DNA of 59,094 bases from Bacillota bacterium. Its GTDB lineage: Bacteria > Bacillota > Clostridia > Saccharofermentanales > Fastidiosipilaceae. The stretch's first letter is position 1; every line of letters starts with the position of its first letter. The notes under the pieces are model-generated. The model searched no databases, had not been told where the DNA came from, and saw nothing but the letters and a program-made list of their open reading frames with translations. This document shows, in pieces, positions 1 through 8,123 of this stretch. The stretch spans positions 1 to 59,094 of the forward strand of contig JASGUU010000070.1 of assembly GCA_030057555.1 (NCBI GenBank), read 5' to 3'. The position numbers were made by a program, and so were the translations under genes.

Positions 1-2
1 TC

Positions 3-287
3 CGGAATCGCTCGTTTCTCTTGAAACTTCTGATGGTTGAGCTAGTATCAGCAGCATCTAAGCTACTGCTGATACATCCTCAAAAAACCACTATTCAGGG
101 CTTGACATTATATAGCTGGTCTCAGAACTCGACTCTCGACACAATAGAAGAGGATTGGAAGTCATGGGTTGACTCTATGATGCCAAAGGTTCAGCTGGTG
201 CTGGATGACCTGAACTCTTTGGATTACATTCCTCAGAGCTATGAAGATCAGCTTGCGCACATAGAAGCGGGGACTTGGCTTCCTTAG
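3..287 (+). CDS. 3' end of an unidentified gene (partial)
   Basis: A reading frame is open from the window edge and ends at TAG-free TAG/TAA position 285-287; a TTG at 21 exists but has no clear ribosome site, so this is read as the tail of a longer gene. The tail is acidic and contains D-W-K-S-W-V. The product is not recognised. It is followed by a hairpin and then two sugar ABC permeases, the usual layout for a solute-binding-protein gene (lplA-type), so that is the best guess from context only. Base composition is AT-rich like the two permeases. Confidence 0.4.
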   Translation, partial: RNRSFLLKLLMVELVSAASKLLLIHPQKTTIQGLTLYSWSQNSTLDTIEEDWKSWVDSMMPKVQLVLDDLNSLDYIPQSYEDQLAHIEAGTWLP

Positions 288-303
288 TTCCCTGTGGAAA
301 GAG

Positions 304-348
304 GCTAGTGTGTTTCTTCCGGTAGAAATCGGATAACAACACACTAGC
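304..348 (+). terminator. Hairpin before permease genes (attenuator-like)
   Basis: The arms GCTAGTGTGTT (304-314) and AACACACTAGC (338-348) pair perfectly over 11 bp and are followed by TTTCTTCGTT. Such a hairpin between a first gene and permease genes is typical of ABC sugar operons, where it lowers permease expression or protects the upstream mRNA. Confidence 0.6.
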
Positions 349-383
349 TTTCTTCGTTATCGAAAGAGGCAAACAAGGATCAT

Positions 384-1331
384 GTGAATAAGCTACATTA
401 CATGCAACGATTTTCATCTGTTTCACTCGCAAAGATCCTGCGAACGGCTCGAGCGAAGAAACATATCTATCTTATGCTATTACCAGGACTTATGTTCTTC
501 ATTGTCTTCAAGTATATCCCCATTTATGGTTTGCAGCTCGCCTTCAAGCAGTATTCAGTCAATCTTGGCATATCGAAAAGCAAGTTTGTTGGTTTTTCCA
601 ATTTCCGCTTGCTGTTTGTCGATCCGGATTTTTGGGTTGCAGTCCGCAACACATTAATCATTGCGTTTATGCAGATCGTGGTGTTCTTTCCTTTTGCAAT
701 CATTCTGGCTCTTTTGCTTAATGAAGTGAGACAGCGTAGAACCAAGCGAGTTCTGCAGACTATCTTCACATTCCCGCATTTTTTGTCGTGGGTCATAGTG
801 TCTGGCATGGTTCTGAATCTCATGGGTTCTACCGGAGCGCTGAATAATCTCCTAAACGTACTCGGTGCCAAGAGAGTTGGTTTCCTGACAGACAAAGGTG
901 TTTTCAGGCAACTACTGGTTGGTGTCCTTATCTGGAAAGAGGCTGGTTGGAGCTGCATTTTGTACCTGGCAGCTATTACTGCAATTGATCCTTCTTTGTA
1001 TGAGTCTGCGATTGTCGATGGAGCCAATCGCTGGCATCGCGTCCGCTATATCACCTGGCCTGGCATCAGCATGATAGTTGTTGTTACGCTCATCTTGCGA
1101 GTTGGGTACATAATGGATGCCGGCTTCGAGCAGGTATTCAATATATATAATCCCACTGTTTATCCTGTAGCGGATATTATTGATACATATATTTATAGAA
1201 TCAGCTTTCAAAGAACAGCAAATTTCGGAGTAAGTACCGCAGTTGGTCTTTTTAAAGGAGCAACAAACTGCATTCTTCTCATCTTCACTGATTTCGTAAG
1301 CAGAAGAATAAGCGGCACGGGAATCGCGTAG
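384..1331 (+). CDS. Carbohydrate ABC transporter permease, LplB family
   Basis: Inner-membrane permease subunit of an ABC sugar (or oligosaccharide) importer. The 315-aa protein has a cytoplasmic basic N terminus and about six hydrophobic segments. The EAA loop that contacts the ATPase lies at about residues 206-227 (E-S-A-I-V-D-G-A-N then I-T-W-P-G). The N-terminal pattern L-P-G-L-M-F-F and K-Y-I-P-I-Y-G is typical of LplB permeases. The GTG at 384 is preceded by AAGAGG; an in-frame ATG at 402 is possible. It is followed 16 bp later by the partner permease. No ATPase gene is nearby, as usual for this family, which shares a distant MsmK/UgpC-type ATPase. AT-rich compared with everything after 2270. 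Confidence 0.9.
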   Translation: MNKLHYMQRFSSVSLAKILRTARAKKHIYLMLLPGLMFFIVFKYIPIYGLQLAFKQYSVNLGISKSKFVGFSNFRLLFVDPDFWVAVRNTLIIAFMQIVVFFPFAIILALLLNEVRQRRTKRVLQTIFTFPHFLSWVIVSGMVLNLMGSTGALNNLLNVLGAKRVGFLTDKGVFRQLLVGVLIWKEAGWSCILYLAAITAIDPSLYESAIVDGANRWHRVRYITWPGISMIVVVTLILRVGYIMDAGFEQVFNIYNPTVYPVADIIDTYIYRISFQRTANFGVSTAVGLFKGATNCILLIFTDFVSRRISGTGIA

Positions 1332-1347
1332 ACGGTGGGGGTGTGGC

Positions 1348-2265
1348 ATGCAGCCTGTGAAGGTGGATCGGTTATCAAATGTCAAGGCGAGGCCCACGAA
1401 GTCGAAGCTATATCGAAACAATGTGTTCGATTACATCAATCTCTTCGTCATGGGACTTTTAGCGATTACCATCCTTTATCCGTTCTACAACTCAGTCATG
1501 GTCTCCTTCTCACCAGAGTCTGTTTATGTCCGTACACCGTTTATGTTGTTCCCGAAAGAGATCACCCTGGACTCATATTATCTGGTCTTTCGCTTTAAAG
1601 TGATCTTCACTGGCTACGGAGTCACGATCTTTATCACGATTGTCGGGGTTGCATACAACATTCTGCTCACCGTTCTTCTGGCACACGCTTTAAACCAATC
1701 GTTTCCGGGAAAGAAGATAGTTTTTGGTTTGATTATGTTCACCATGTTTTTCAATGGTGGACTGATCCCATACTATTTACTCGTCAAAGACCTGAATCTC
1801 ATCGACAACCTCTTTTCCATGATCCTGCCAACGGGAGTCTCCATCACGTATATGACTGTTATGCGAAAGTACTTCGCTGCCCTGCCTCAAGAGCTTGAGG
1901 AGTCGGCAAAGCTTGATGGCGCTTCGGATGTAGTGATTCTTTTCAAGATCATACTACCGTTGGCCAAGCCGATGATCGTCACGTTCATGCTCTATTATGG
2001 CGTCGAAAGATGGAATGAATGGTGGAACGGTATGCTATTTATTAAATCCCCCTTCAAACAGCCGTTGCAGCTCGTCCTCCGTGGGATCATCAACTCAACA
2101 GGTAATGAAATGACATCTAGCATTGAGCATGCCAACATCATTCCCTTCACAGAAGGCGTCAAAATGGCCAGTGTAGTCGTCACGATGCTGCCGATCATGT
2201 GCCTTTATCCATTTATGCAGAAACATTTCGTACAGGGACTTGCCATCGGTGCAGTGAAAGGCTGA
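1348..2265 (+). CDS. Carbohydrate ABC transporter permease, YtcP/LplC family
   Basis: Second membrane subunit of the same importer. The 305-aa protein has a hydrophilic start and six membrane segments. The family hallmark M-F-F-N-G-G-L-I-P-Y-Y-L is present near residue 130, and the EAA loop is at about 185-205 (E-E-S-A-K-L-D-G-A-S with I-I-L-P-L-A-K-P). ATG at 1348 follows a GGTGGGGGTG purine stretch. The gene ends TGA-TAG, and the sequence changes character within the next few bases: composition jumps to GC-rich and a decapitated gene follows. The downstream substrate-binding or catabolic genes that should follow these permeases are therefore missing or replaced. Confidence 0.9.
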   Translation: MQPVKVDRLSNVKARPTKSKLYRNNVFDYINLFVMGLLAITILYPFYNSVMVSFSPESVYVRTPFMLFPKEITLDSYYLVFRFKVIFTGYGVTIFITIVGVAYNILLTVLLAHALNQSFPGKKIVFGLIMFTMFFNGGLIPYYLLVKDLNLIDNLFSMILPTGVSITYMTVMRKYFAALPQELEESAKLDGASDVVILFKIILPLAKPMIVTFMLYYGVERWNEWWNGMLFIKSPFKQPLQLVLRGIINSTGNEMTSSIEHANIIPFTEGVKMASVVVTMLPIMCLYPFMQKHFVQGLAIGAVKG

Positions 2266-2271
2266 TAGTAT

Positions 2272-2343
2272 GAGGCGGACGGCGACCCGGTGCCGGGCCT
2301 GTATCAGTCGCTCGGCTATATCACCGGCGTGCTCGCCGACTGA
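2272..2343 (+). pseudogene. C-terminal remnant of a GC-rich gene
   Basis: A frame open from about 2272 reads E-A-D-G-D-P-V-P then GLYQSLGYITGVLAD and stops at TGA 2341-2343, 29 bp before the amidohydrolase start. It has the composition of the operon that follows, ends at the right distance for an operon neighbour, and has no start codon or ribosome site of its own. I read it as the last 23 codons of a gene whose body was lost at the boundary with the AT-rich block. The family is not recognised. Confidence 0.55.
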
Positions 2344-2372
2344 AAGAAGCAGACTTAGAAGAGGAGCGAGGA

Positions 2373-3629
2373 ATGGCAGACAGCTACGATCTCATCTTGC
2401 GCAACGGCCACGTGATCGATCCGGCGAACGGGATCGACGAGGTACGGGATCTGGCGGTGCGGGATGGCCGCATCGCTCTTTGTGCAAAGGACATCCCCAG
2501 CGACTCGGCCGACCGCGTCGTCGACGTCACGGGCAGCTATGTCACGCCCGGCCTGATTGACATCCATTCCCATGTCTATCCGCTGCTGCCGCAGGGCGCC
2601 GCCAACACCCTGCTGACAATCGACGCCGACACCCACATGCTGCGCAGCGGCGTGACAACGACCGTCGACGTGGGCACGGTGGGCTGGCGCGACTTCCTGG
2701 ACTTCAAGGAGCGCGTGGTCGATGTCTCGCACGTGCGCGTCCTGGCCATGCTCAACGTCGCTTCGGGCGGCATGGTCGACATGAACACGGAGCAGAACCC
2801 TGCCGAGCTGCACCCCGGGATCACGGCGGCTGTTGCCCGGCAGTATCCCGACATTGTCGTGGGGATCAAGGCCGCCCACTACTGGGTCGGCCGTCCCTTC
2901 GACGAGATTCACACTCCCTGGGCCTCGGTCGATGCCGGTCTCGAAGCGGCGGAGCTCGCGGGCCTGCCCTTCATGATCGACTTCTGCCCGAATCATGCAA
3001 AACCCGGCCGCAGCTACGAGGACCTCGTGACCCACAAGCTGCGCCCCGGCGACATCCATACCCATGTCTTCGCCCAGCAGTTCCCGATCCTCGACGAGAA
3101 CCGGCGCGTCCGGCCCTTTATGTGGGCGGCGCGCGAACGCGGCGTCTTCTTCGATGTCGGCCATGGCGGCGGCAGCTTCTGGTTCAGAAACGCAAAGCCC
3201 GCCTTTGACGACGGCTTCGTGCCGGATACGATCTCGACCGACATGCATGTGCACAGCGTGCTCTTCGCCGGCCTCGACCAGCTGCAGACCATGTCGAAGT
3301 TCATGGCCATCGGCATGTCGCTCCAGGAGGTCGTGCGGCGCTCGACCAGCGAGGCCGCCCGCCTCATCCGCCGCCCGGACCTCGGCACGCTCACGCCCGG
3401 CGCCGGCGCCGACATCGCCGTCATCCGGAAACTCGACGGCTCCTTCAACTACGTCGACTGCGGGAAGGCCCGCCTCCGCGGAACGAGCCGCCTCGACTGC
3501 CTCATGACCATCCGCGACGGGAAAATTCTCTATGATCCCAACGGCCTCTCGCTGCCCGACTGGGAAGAGGCACCCGCGGCCTACTGGAAAATCCCCTTTC
3601 TGCCGACTGAAGATGAAGGAGAACAATAA
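2373..3629 (+). CDS. Amidohydrolase/deacetylase family metallohydrolase (EF_0837/AHA_3915 type)
   Basis: Binuclear-metal amidohydrolase of 418 aa, expected to hydrolyse an amide (often an N-acyl group) in the cytoplasm. Visible ligands are H65 and H67 in D-I-H-S-H, K166 in G-I-K-A-A-H (the carbamylated lysine), H229/H231 in D-I-H-T-H, H264 in D-V-G-H-G-G-G, and D290 in S-T-D-M-H. ATG follows GAGGAGCGAGGA. The next gene, 5 bp on, encodes a SelA/DgaE-like PLP enzyme; this pair recurs in amino-sugar acid and amino acid catabolic loci. The order suggests deacylation before ammonia elimination. The true substrate is unknown. Confidence 0.88.
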   Translation: MADSYDLILRNGHVIDPANGIDEVRDLAVRDGRIALCAKDIPSDSADRVVDVTGSYVTPGLIDIHSHVYPLLPQGAANTLLTIDADTHMLRSGVTTTVDVGTVGWRDFLDFKERVVDVSHVRVLAMLNVASGGMVDMNTEQNPAELHPGITAAVARQYPDIVVGIKAAHYWVGRPFDEIHTPWASVDAGLEAAELAGLPFMIDFCPNHAKPGRSYEDLVTHKLRPGDIHTHVFAQQFPILDENRRVRPFMWAARERGVFFDVGHGGGSFWFRNAKPAFDDGFVPDTISTDMHVHSVLFAGLDQLQTMSKFMAIGMSLQEVVRRSTSEAARLIRRPDLGTLTPGAGADIAVIRKLDGSFNYVDCGKARLRGTSRLDCLMTIRDGKILYDPNGLSLPDWEEAPAAYWKIPFLPTEDEGEQ

Positions 3630-3634
3630 GCACC

Positions 3635-4762
3635 ATGGGACTCTATGAACGCCTCGGCGTCAAACAGTACATCAATGCGGCGGCGACCCTGACCGTCTAC
3701 GGCGGCTCGCTGATGCCGCCGGAGGTGATCGAGGCGATGAGGGAGGCCGCCGGGAGCTTCGTCGACCTTCTGGAGCTTCATGCCAGGGTCGGCGACCGCA
3801 TCGCCGCTCTGACCCACAACGAGGCCGCCTTCGTCCCGAACGGCGCCGCCACCGGCCTGATGCTCGCCACCGCCGCCGCCATCGCCGGCTCCGATCCCGA
3901 AAAGCAGGCGCTGCTGCCCTTCACCGACGGGCTCAAAAACGAGGTCGTCCTCTCCGAAGCCGGCCGCGTCCGCTACGACTATGCAATCAAGATGGCCGGC
4001 GGCAGATACGTGCCCTTCGGCGACAAAAAGCACGGCACGGTGGAGCAGCTCGAGGCCGCGATCACCGAGAAGACGGCGGCGATCTTTGTCTTCTACTTCG
4101 AGCATAAGATGACGAACCAGCCGGACTTCGCCGACTATATCCGCATCGCGAAGAAATACGATGTGCCGCTCTTCGTCGACGCGGCCGCCCAGCTGCCGCG
4201 CAAGGAAAACCTCTGGCGCTACACGGCCGAGGGCGCGGACCTCGCCATCTTCAGCGGCGGGAAGGGCCTGCGCGGCCCGCAGGCGAGCGGCCTGATGGTC
4301 GGCAGGCGCAAATGGATCGACATCATCCGCGGCATCGCGAGCCCGAACCCCGGCTTCGGCCGTCCGATGAAGGTCGGGAAGGAAGAGATCGTGGGCCTGC
4401 TGCGCGCGGTCGAGCTCTTCATGGAGACCGATGAGTCGGAGACGCTGGCCGGCTACGAGCGCGACGTCGAACGCGTCGTCGAAGCCTTCGCCGCTGTCCC
4501 GGGCGTCACCGTGACGCGCGACTTCCCGAGCGAGGCGGGACAGCCGATGCCCTGGGCCCTCGTCAAGCTGCAGCCGGGCGCCTTCGACACCGATGCCACG
4601 GGCATCCTCGCTGAGCTCAAGGCCGGCGAGCCCGGCATCCTGCTCTCGGGCCACGGCGACTTCCTGCACATCAACCCGCAGACGCTCGGAGCCGGCGAGC
4701 TCGACATCATCATCCGCCGCCTCGGAGAGGTGCTGGATTCCCATCGTATTTCACAGGCATAG
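3635..4762 (+). CDS. SelA/DgaE-like PLP-dependent enzyme
   Basis: Fold-type I PLP enzyme of 375 aa related to D-glucosaminate-6-phosphate ammonia-lyase and selenocysteine synthase-like proteins. The N terminus L-G-V-K-Q-Y-I-N-A-A-A-T-L-T is the family signature. The PLP lysine is K210 in F-S-G-G-K-G-L-R-G-P-Q, and D at V-D-A-A-A should contact the pyridine nitrogen. Known relatives remove ammonia by beta-elimination and release enamine/imine products. Three RidA genes follow directly, which is consistent with such intermediates. The ribosome site AAGGAG (3617-3622) is rather far (12 nt) from the ATG. A role in selenocysteine synthesis is unlikely in this setting. Confidence 0.85.
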   Translation: MGLYERLGVKQYINAAATLTVYGGSLMPPEVIEAMREAAGSFVDLLELHARVGDRIAALTHNEAAFVPNGAATGLMLATAAAIAGSDPEKQALLPFTDGLKNEVVLSEAGRVRYDYAIKMAGGRYVPFGDKKHGTVEQLEAAITEKTAAIFVFYFEHKMTNQPDFADYIRIAKKYDVPLFVDAAAQLPRKENLWRYTAEGADLAIFSGGKGLRGPQASGLMVGRRKWIDIIRGIASPNPGFGRPMKVGKEEIVGLLRAVELFMETDESETLAGYERDVERVVEAFAAVPGVTVTRDFPSEAGQPMPWALVKLQPGAFDTDATGILAELKAGEPGILLSGHGDFLHINPQTLGAGELDIIIRRLGEVLDSHRISQA

Positions 4763-4773
4763 GAGGTATATGC

Positions 4774-5238
4774 ATGAACGCAGAAACGAGACTCGCGAAG
4801 ATCGGGATCGAACTCGACCCCGTCTGCCGCAAAGGTCACAGCACGACCGCCATCCGGCGCTACGGCGACCTGCTCTTCCTGTCGGGCTTCGGGCCCGTCG
4901 ACAGCGAGGGCCGGCCGCTGATGCAGGGCTGCGTCGGCGTCGAGCTGACCCAGGAAGAGGGCTTCGAGGCCGCCCGCCTCTGCGCCGTCGCCATGCTGCG
5001 GGCGCTGAAGGACTATCTCGGCGACCTCGACCGCATCGAGGAGTGGATCAAGGTCCTCGGCCTGGTCAACTCCGGCGGCGACTTCTGGGGCATGCCGGCG
5101 ACGATCAACGGCTTCTCGAACGTCATCGTCCAGACCTTCGGCGAGCGCGGCCGCCACGCCCGCGCCGCGATGGGCTCGGCCAACCACGAGTCGCAGTACC
5201 CGGTCGTCGTTGACGCCATCGTCCGCATCCGCGAATAG
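4774..5238 (+). CDS. RidA family protein (first of three)
   Basis: YjgF/YER057c/UK114-fold protein of 154 aa. RidA proteins form trimers and hydrolyse reactive enamines/imines to ketones plus ammonia. The S-G-F-G-P-V-D strand, the R-I-E-E-W-I-K-V segment and the conserved Arg in H-A-R-A-A-M-G are present. The acidic residue that follows two strands later in RidA (E120 of TdcF) aligns by eye to Val in P-V-V-V-D-A-I, with Asp two residues on, so this is a divergent subfamily member. AGGAGG sits 7 nt before the ATG. It lies 11 bp after the PLP enzyme, the likely source of its substrate. Confidence 0.88.
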   Translation: MNAETRLAKIGIELDPVCRKGHSTTAIRRYGDLLFLSGFGPVDSEGRPLMQGCVGVELTQEEGFEAARLCAVAMLRALKDYLGDLDRIEEWIKVLGLVNSGGDFWGMPATINGFSNVIVQTFGERGRHARAAMGSANHESQYPVVVDAIVRIRE

Positions 5239-5276
5239 GCGGGGGACGGTCCTGAGACTTTGCATAGAAGGAGAAC

Positions 5277-5765
5277 ATGCTCATGAACGAGACGAAATTC
5301 ACGGACTTCCTCGAGCGCGCCTTCGCGGAATTCGAGGTCCCCTATATTGACTACCGCAACCGCACTCTGGTTGATGTGCGTGAGGCGAATGGCCTGGTCT
5401 TCGTGTCCGGCACCGCCTGCGAGGACCACCTGAACGGCGGCCCCCTCTGGGTGGGGAAGATCGGCGCCGAGGTCACGCCCGAGGAGGCGTATAAGGCGGC
5501 GCGCTGGTGCGGCCTGATCCAGCTCAACATGCTGCACAACGCCTACGGCCTCGACCGCATCGAGCGCATCGTGCGCTCCTTCGGCCTGATGCAGGTGGCG
5601 GACGATTTCTACGACCTCAATAAGGTCTACAACGGCTACTCCGACGTCATGTACGCGGCCCTCCGGAAGCGCGGCATGCATGTGCGCACGGTGATGGGCA
5701 CGCGCAATCTGCCGAACCATCACGTGACGATTGAGGTCGAGACCATCGCGAAGCTGCGTGACTAG
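5277..5765 (+). CDS. RidA family protein (second of three)
   Basis: Second RidA-like protein, 162 aa, clearly a diverged paralogue of its neighbours rather than a recent copy. It has S-G-T-A-C-E-D in the strand region, R in H-V-R-T-V-M-G and, unlike the other two, the Glu pair in T-I-E-V-E-T-I-A that aligns with catalytic E120 of TdcF. It may therefore be the classical imine deaminase of the three. AAGGAG precedes two ATGs at 5277 and 5283; either could be used. Confidence 0.87.
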   Translation: MLMNETKFTDFLERAFAEFEVPYIDYRNRTLVDVREANGLVFVSGTACEDHLNGGPLWVGKIGAEVTPEEAYKAARWCGLIQLNMLHNAYGLDRIERIVRSFGLMQVADDFYDLNKVYNGYSDVMYAALRKRGMHVRTVMGTRNLPNHHVTIEVETIAKLRD

Positions 5766-5789
5766 CCCCGGGCTGCGAAGAAAGGTTGG

Positions 5790-6263
5790 ATGATTATGGC
5801 TTATGAACTGGAACGTCTGCAGGCGATCGATCTCGAGCTGCCGCCGATCCGCCTGACCGGGCGCGGCGTCGTCAACTATCAGATTGTCGATGACCTGCTC
5901 TTTATCGGCGGCGTCGGGCCGCTCAACGAGAAGGGCGAACTGGAGTTTGTCGGGACGATCGGCCGCGAGCTGACGGTCGAGGACGGCTGCCGGGCCGCGC
6001 GCCTCGCCGGCATCAACGTGCTGCAGCGGATCAAGGACGCGCTCGGCGGCTTCGACCGCGTCGAGGCGGTACTGCGCTGCTATGTCTGCGTCGCGGCGGT
6101 GCCGGGCTTCGGCGAAATCTATCAGGTGGCCGACGGCTTCTCGGACGTTCTGACCGAGGCCCTCGGCGCGCGCGGTGTCCATGCGCGCAATGCCATGGGA
6201 GCGGCGACGCTGGAGGGCAACAGTCCGGTGCTCTGCGACGCCATCGTACAGATCCGGAAATAA
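5790..6263 (+). CDS. RidA family protein (third of three)
   Basis: Third RidA-like protein, 157 aa. It shows G-G-V-G-P-L-N, F-D-R-V-E-A-V and R in H-A-R-N-A-M-G. The C terminus P-V-L-C-D-A-I resembles the first paralogue and lacks the TdcF-like Glu. Because RidA proteins are trimers, the three could form a heterotrimer or act on successive intermediates; neither is shown. In-frame ATGs lie at 5790 and 5796. It is 15 bp upstream of the SDR pair. Confidence 0.87.
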   Translation: MIMAYELERLQAIDLELPPIRLTGRGVVNYQIVDDLLFIGGVGPLNEKGELEFVGTIGRELTVEDGCRAARLAGINVLQRIKDALGGFDRVEAVLRCYVCVAAVPGFGEIYQVADGFSDVLTEALGARGVHARNAMGAATLEGNSPVLCDAIVQIRK

Positions 6264-6278
6264 GAAGGAGCTGAGGGC

Positions 6279-7172
6279 TTGGTCCTGAACTACGAAGAGA
6301 TCAACTATGAGCGTTTACTCCAGGGCTACCGCATCCTGATTACAGGCGGAGCATCGGGAATCGGGCGGGAGACGGCGCTGCTCTTTGCAAAGCACGGAGC
6401 GACCGTCGCCATCGCCGACCGCGACAGGGCCGCCGGGCGCCGGACGGAAGCCGAACTGCGGGATATTTCTCCCGCGAGCTTCCTCGTCGTCGCCGATCTC
6501 GGCCGGCTGGAGGAGGTTGACCGGGTCGCCGATCTCGTCATCGAGCGCTTCGGCAGCCTGCATTCGCTGGTCAACAACGTCGGCGTCTTCGAGCCCGGCT
6601 TCCTGATCGAGCAGCCGATCGAGGCGCTCGGGCGCATGCTCGACGTCAACGTCACCGGCACCATCCGCATGACCCAGCGCATCCTGCCGGCGATGTTCGA
6701 AAACCGCAACGGCACCCTGGTCCACATCCTTTCAGACTACTGTCTGCGCGGGGCGCCGGGGGTCAGCCTCTTCGCCGCGACGAAGGGGGCGATCTACTCC
6801 TTCTCGCGCGCCATCGCCTACGAATACAGCCGCTACAACATCCGCAGCAACTGCATCCTGCCGGGCATGAACATCGGCTCCCACGGCGAGCGCTATATCG
6901 AGCACTATGGGGAGACGGAGGCGGAGGAGGACTTCGCCCAGTTCCAGCCGCTGGCGGGCCGCGGCAGCACGCTCGACGTGGCCAATGCCGCCCTCTTCCT
7001 GGCCTCGGAGCTCTCGCGCTTCGTCAACGGTGACCAGATCGACATCACCGGCGGCGCCGGGGCGAAGGCCCACAAGCAGTACCGGCGGCGCGAGGAGGGG
7101 AACTGGAAGCAGTTCGCGACCTTCCTGACCGTGCCGACGACGGAAAAGCTGCAGGCGGGAGGGCTGAAGTGA
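6279..7172 (+). CDS. SDR family protein lacking the catalytic tyrosine
   Basis: Rossmann-fold short-chain dehydrogenase/reductase-like protein of 297 aa. The cofactor motif T-G-G-A-S-G-I-G and the N-N-V-G motif are intact. Ser152 and Lys169 occupy the usual catalytic spacing, but the Tyr of YxxxK is Phe165 (codon TTC at 6771-6773, in L-F-A-A-T-K-G-A). Normal hydride chemistry is doubtful, so it may bind NAD(P)H as a partner subunit or perform another reaction. The TTG start at 6279 is supported by AAGGAG ending 8 nt upstream. The stop overlaps the next start (TGATG), so it is translationally coupled to an SDR with an intact triad. A C-terminal extension of about 40 aa follows the SDR core. 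Confidence 0.85.
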   Translation: MVLNYEEINYERLLQGYRILITGGASGIGRETALLFAKHGATVAIADRDRAAGRRTEAELRDISPASFLVVADLGRLEEVDRVADLVIERFGSLHSLVNNVGVFEPGFLIEQPIEALGRMLDVNVTGTIRMTQRILPAMFENRNGTLVHILSDYCLRGAPGVSLFAATKGAIYSFSRAIAYEYSRYNIRSNCILPGMNIGSHGERYIEHYGETEAEEDFAQFQPLAGRGSTLDVANAALFLASELSRFVNGDQIDITGGAGAKAHKQYRRREEGNWKQFATFLTVPTTEKLQAGGLK

Positions 7173-8122
7173 TGAATTATGCCAGACTGCTGGAGGGCCG
7201 CCGGGCGGTCGTGACCTCGGGTGCGCATGGGATGGGCTTTGCCATCGCGAAGCTCTTTGCAAAGCATGGGGCCAGAGTGGCCATCTGCGGCCGCAGCCCT
7301 ACGGGTGTCGAATCCGCGACACTGCTGCAGGGCTTCTGTCCCGAATGTTTCTTCTTCCAGTGTGACGTCACGCACCGCGACGAGCTGGATGCCTTCTGCG
7401 ATGCGGTGCTCGAGCGCTTCGGCTATGTCGACACCATCGTCAACAACGTCGGCATCAACGTCCGTGAGCTCAGCTACGAGGTGACGGATGAGGCGTTCGA
7501 GGCGGTCTTCACGACCAATCTGAAGCCCATCGTCCACCTGAACCGCCGCCTGCTGCCCGTCCTGATCGAGAAGGGGAAGCCGGGCTCGGCGATTCACATC
7601 TCCTCCGTCCACGGCCGGGCGACGATGACGGCGATGGCCTCCTATGCGGCGTCGAAGGGGGCGATCGAGGCCTTCTCGCGGGCCATGGCGGTGGAGCTCG
7701 GCCCCTACGGCATCCGCTCGAACGTGGTGGCGCCGGGCGGCGTCTTCACGATGCCCGCCTACAACCGCATCCTGACCTGGATGACCGAACATCCCGGGCA
7801 GTCCTATCGCGACGAGGTCATCGCCAAGATCCCCCTCGATCCCCTGTACGGCGACGCCGCGCTTACCGACGGCCGGGCGGAGGACATCGCCCACGCCTGC
7901 CTCTACTTCGCCTCGGACATGAGCGCCTATGTGACCGGCACGGTGCTGATGCAGGACGGCGGTGCGGGCAGTCAGGCGCACCGGGCGCGCGAGTTCCCCG
8001 TGCCGGACTACTTCGAGGAGCTCAAGCGGGAATACCTGATGGCGATGCCCTATCCCGAGCCCGGCGACACCGCCGTGCGCAACACCAGCGGACAGGTGGA
8101 TCTGCACAGAGGAGAAAGCTAG
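7172..8122 (+). CDS. SDR family oxidoreductase (intact triad)
   Basis: NAD(P)-dependent short-chain dehydrogenase of 316 aa, probably acting on a hydroxy or keto group of the pathway substrate. Ser145, Tyr158 and Lys162 (S-Y-A-A-S-K-G-A) form the catalytic triad. The cofactor loop is T-S-G-A-H-G-M-G, with Ser in place of the first Gly. It shares the N-N-V-G motif and the basic C-terminal extension of its neighbour, and the start overlaps that gene's stop, so the two probably make a hetero-oligomer or act in turn. A GTG at 7169 is an alternative start. Confidence 0.88.
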   Translation: MNYARLLEGRRAVVTSGAHGMGFAIAKLFAKHGARVAICGRSPTGVESATLLQGFCPECFFFQCDVTHRDELDAFCDAVLERFGYVDTIVNNVGINVRELSYEVTDEAFEAVFTTNLKPIVHLNRRLLPVLIEKGKPGSAIHISSVHGRATMTAMASYAASKGAIEAFSRAMAVELGPYGIRSNVVAPGGVFTMPAYNRILTWMTEHPGQSYRDEVIAKIPLDPLYGDAALTDGRAEDIAHACLYFASDMSAYVTGTVLMQDGGAGSQAHRAREFPVPDYFEELKREYLMAMPYPEPGDTAVRNTSGQVDLHRGES

Positions 8123-8123
8123 G

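Noticed and set aside
3635-4762. Selenocysteine synthase selA
   Set aside because: No selB, tRNA-Sec or selD nearby, shorter than SelA, and set in a catabolic operon with RidA genes.
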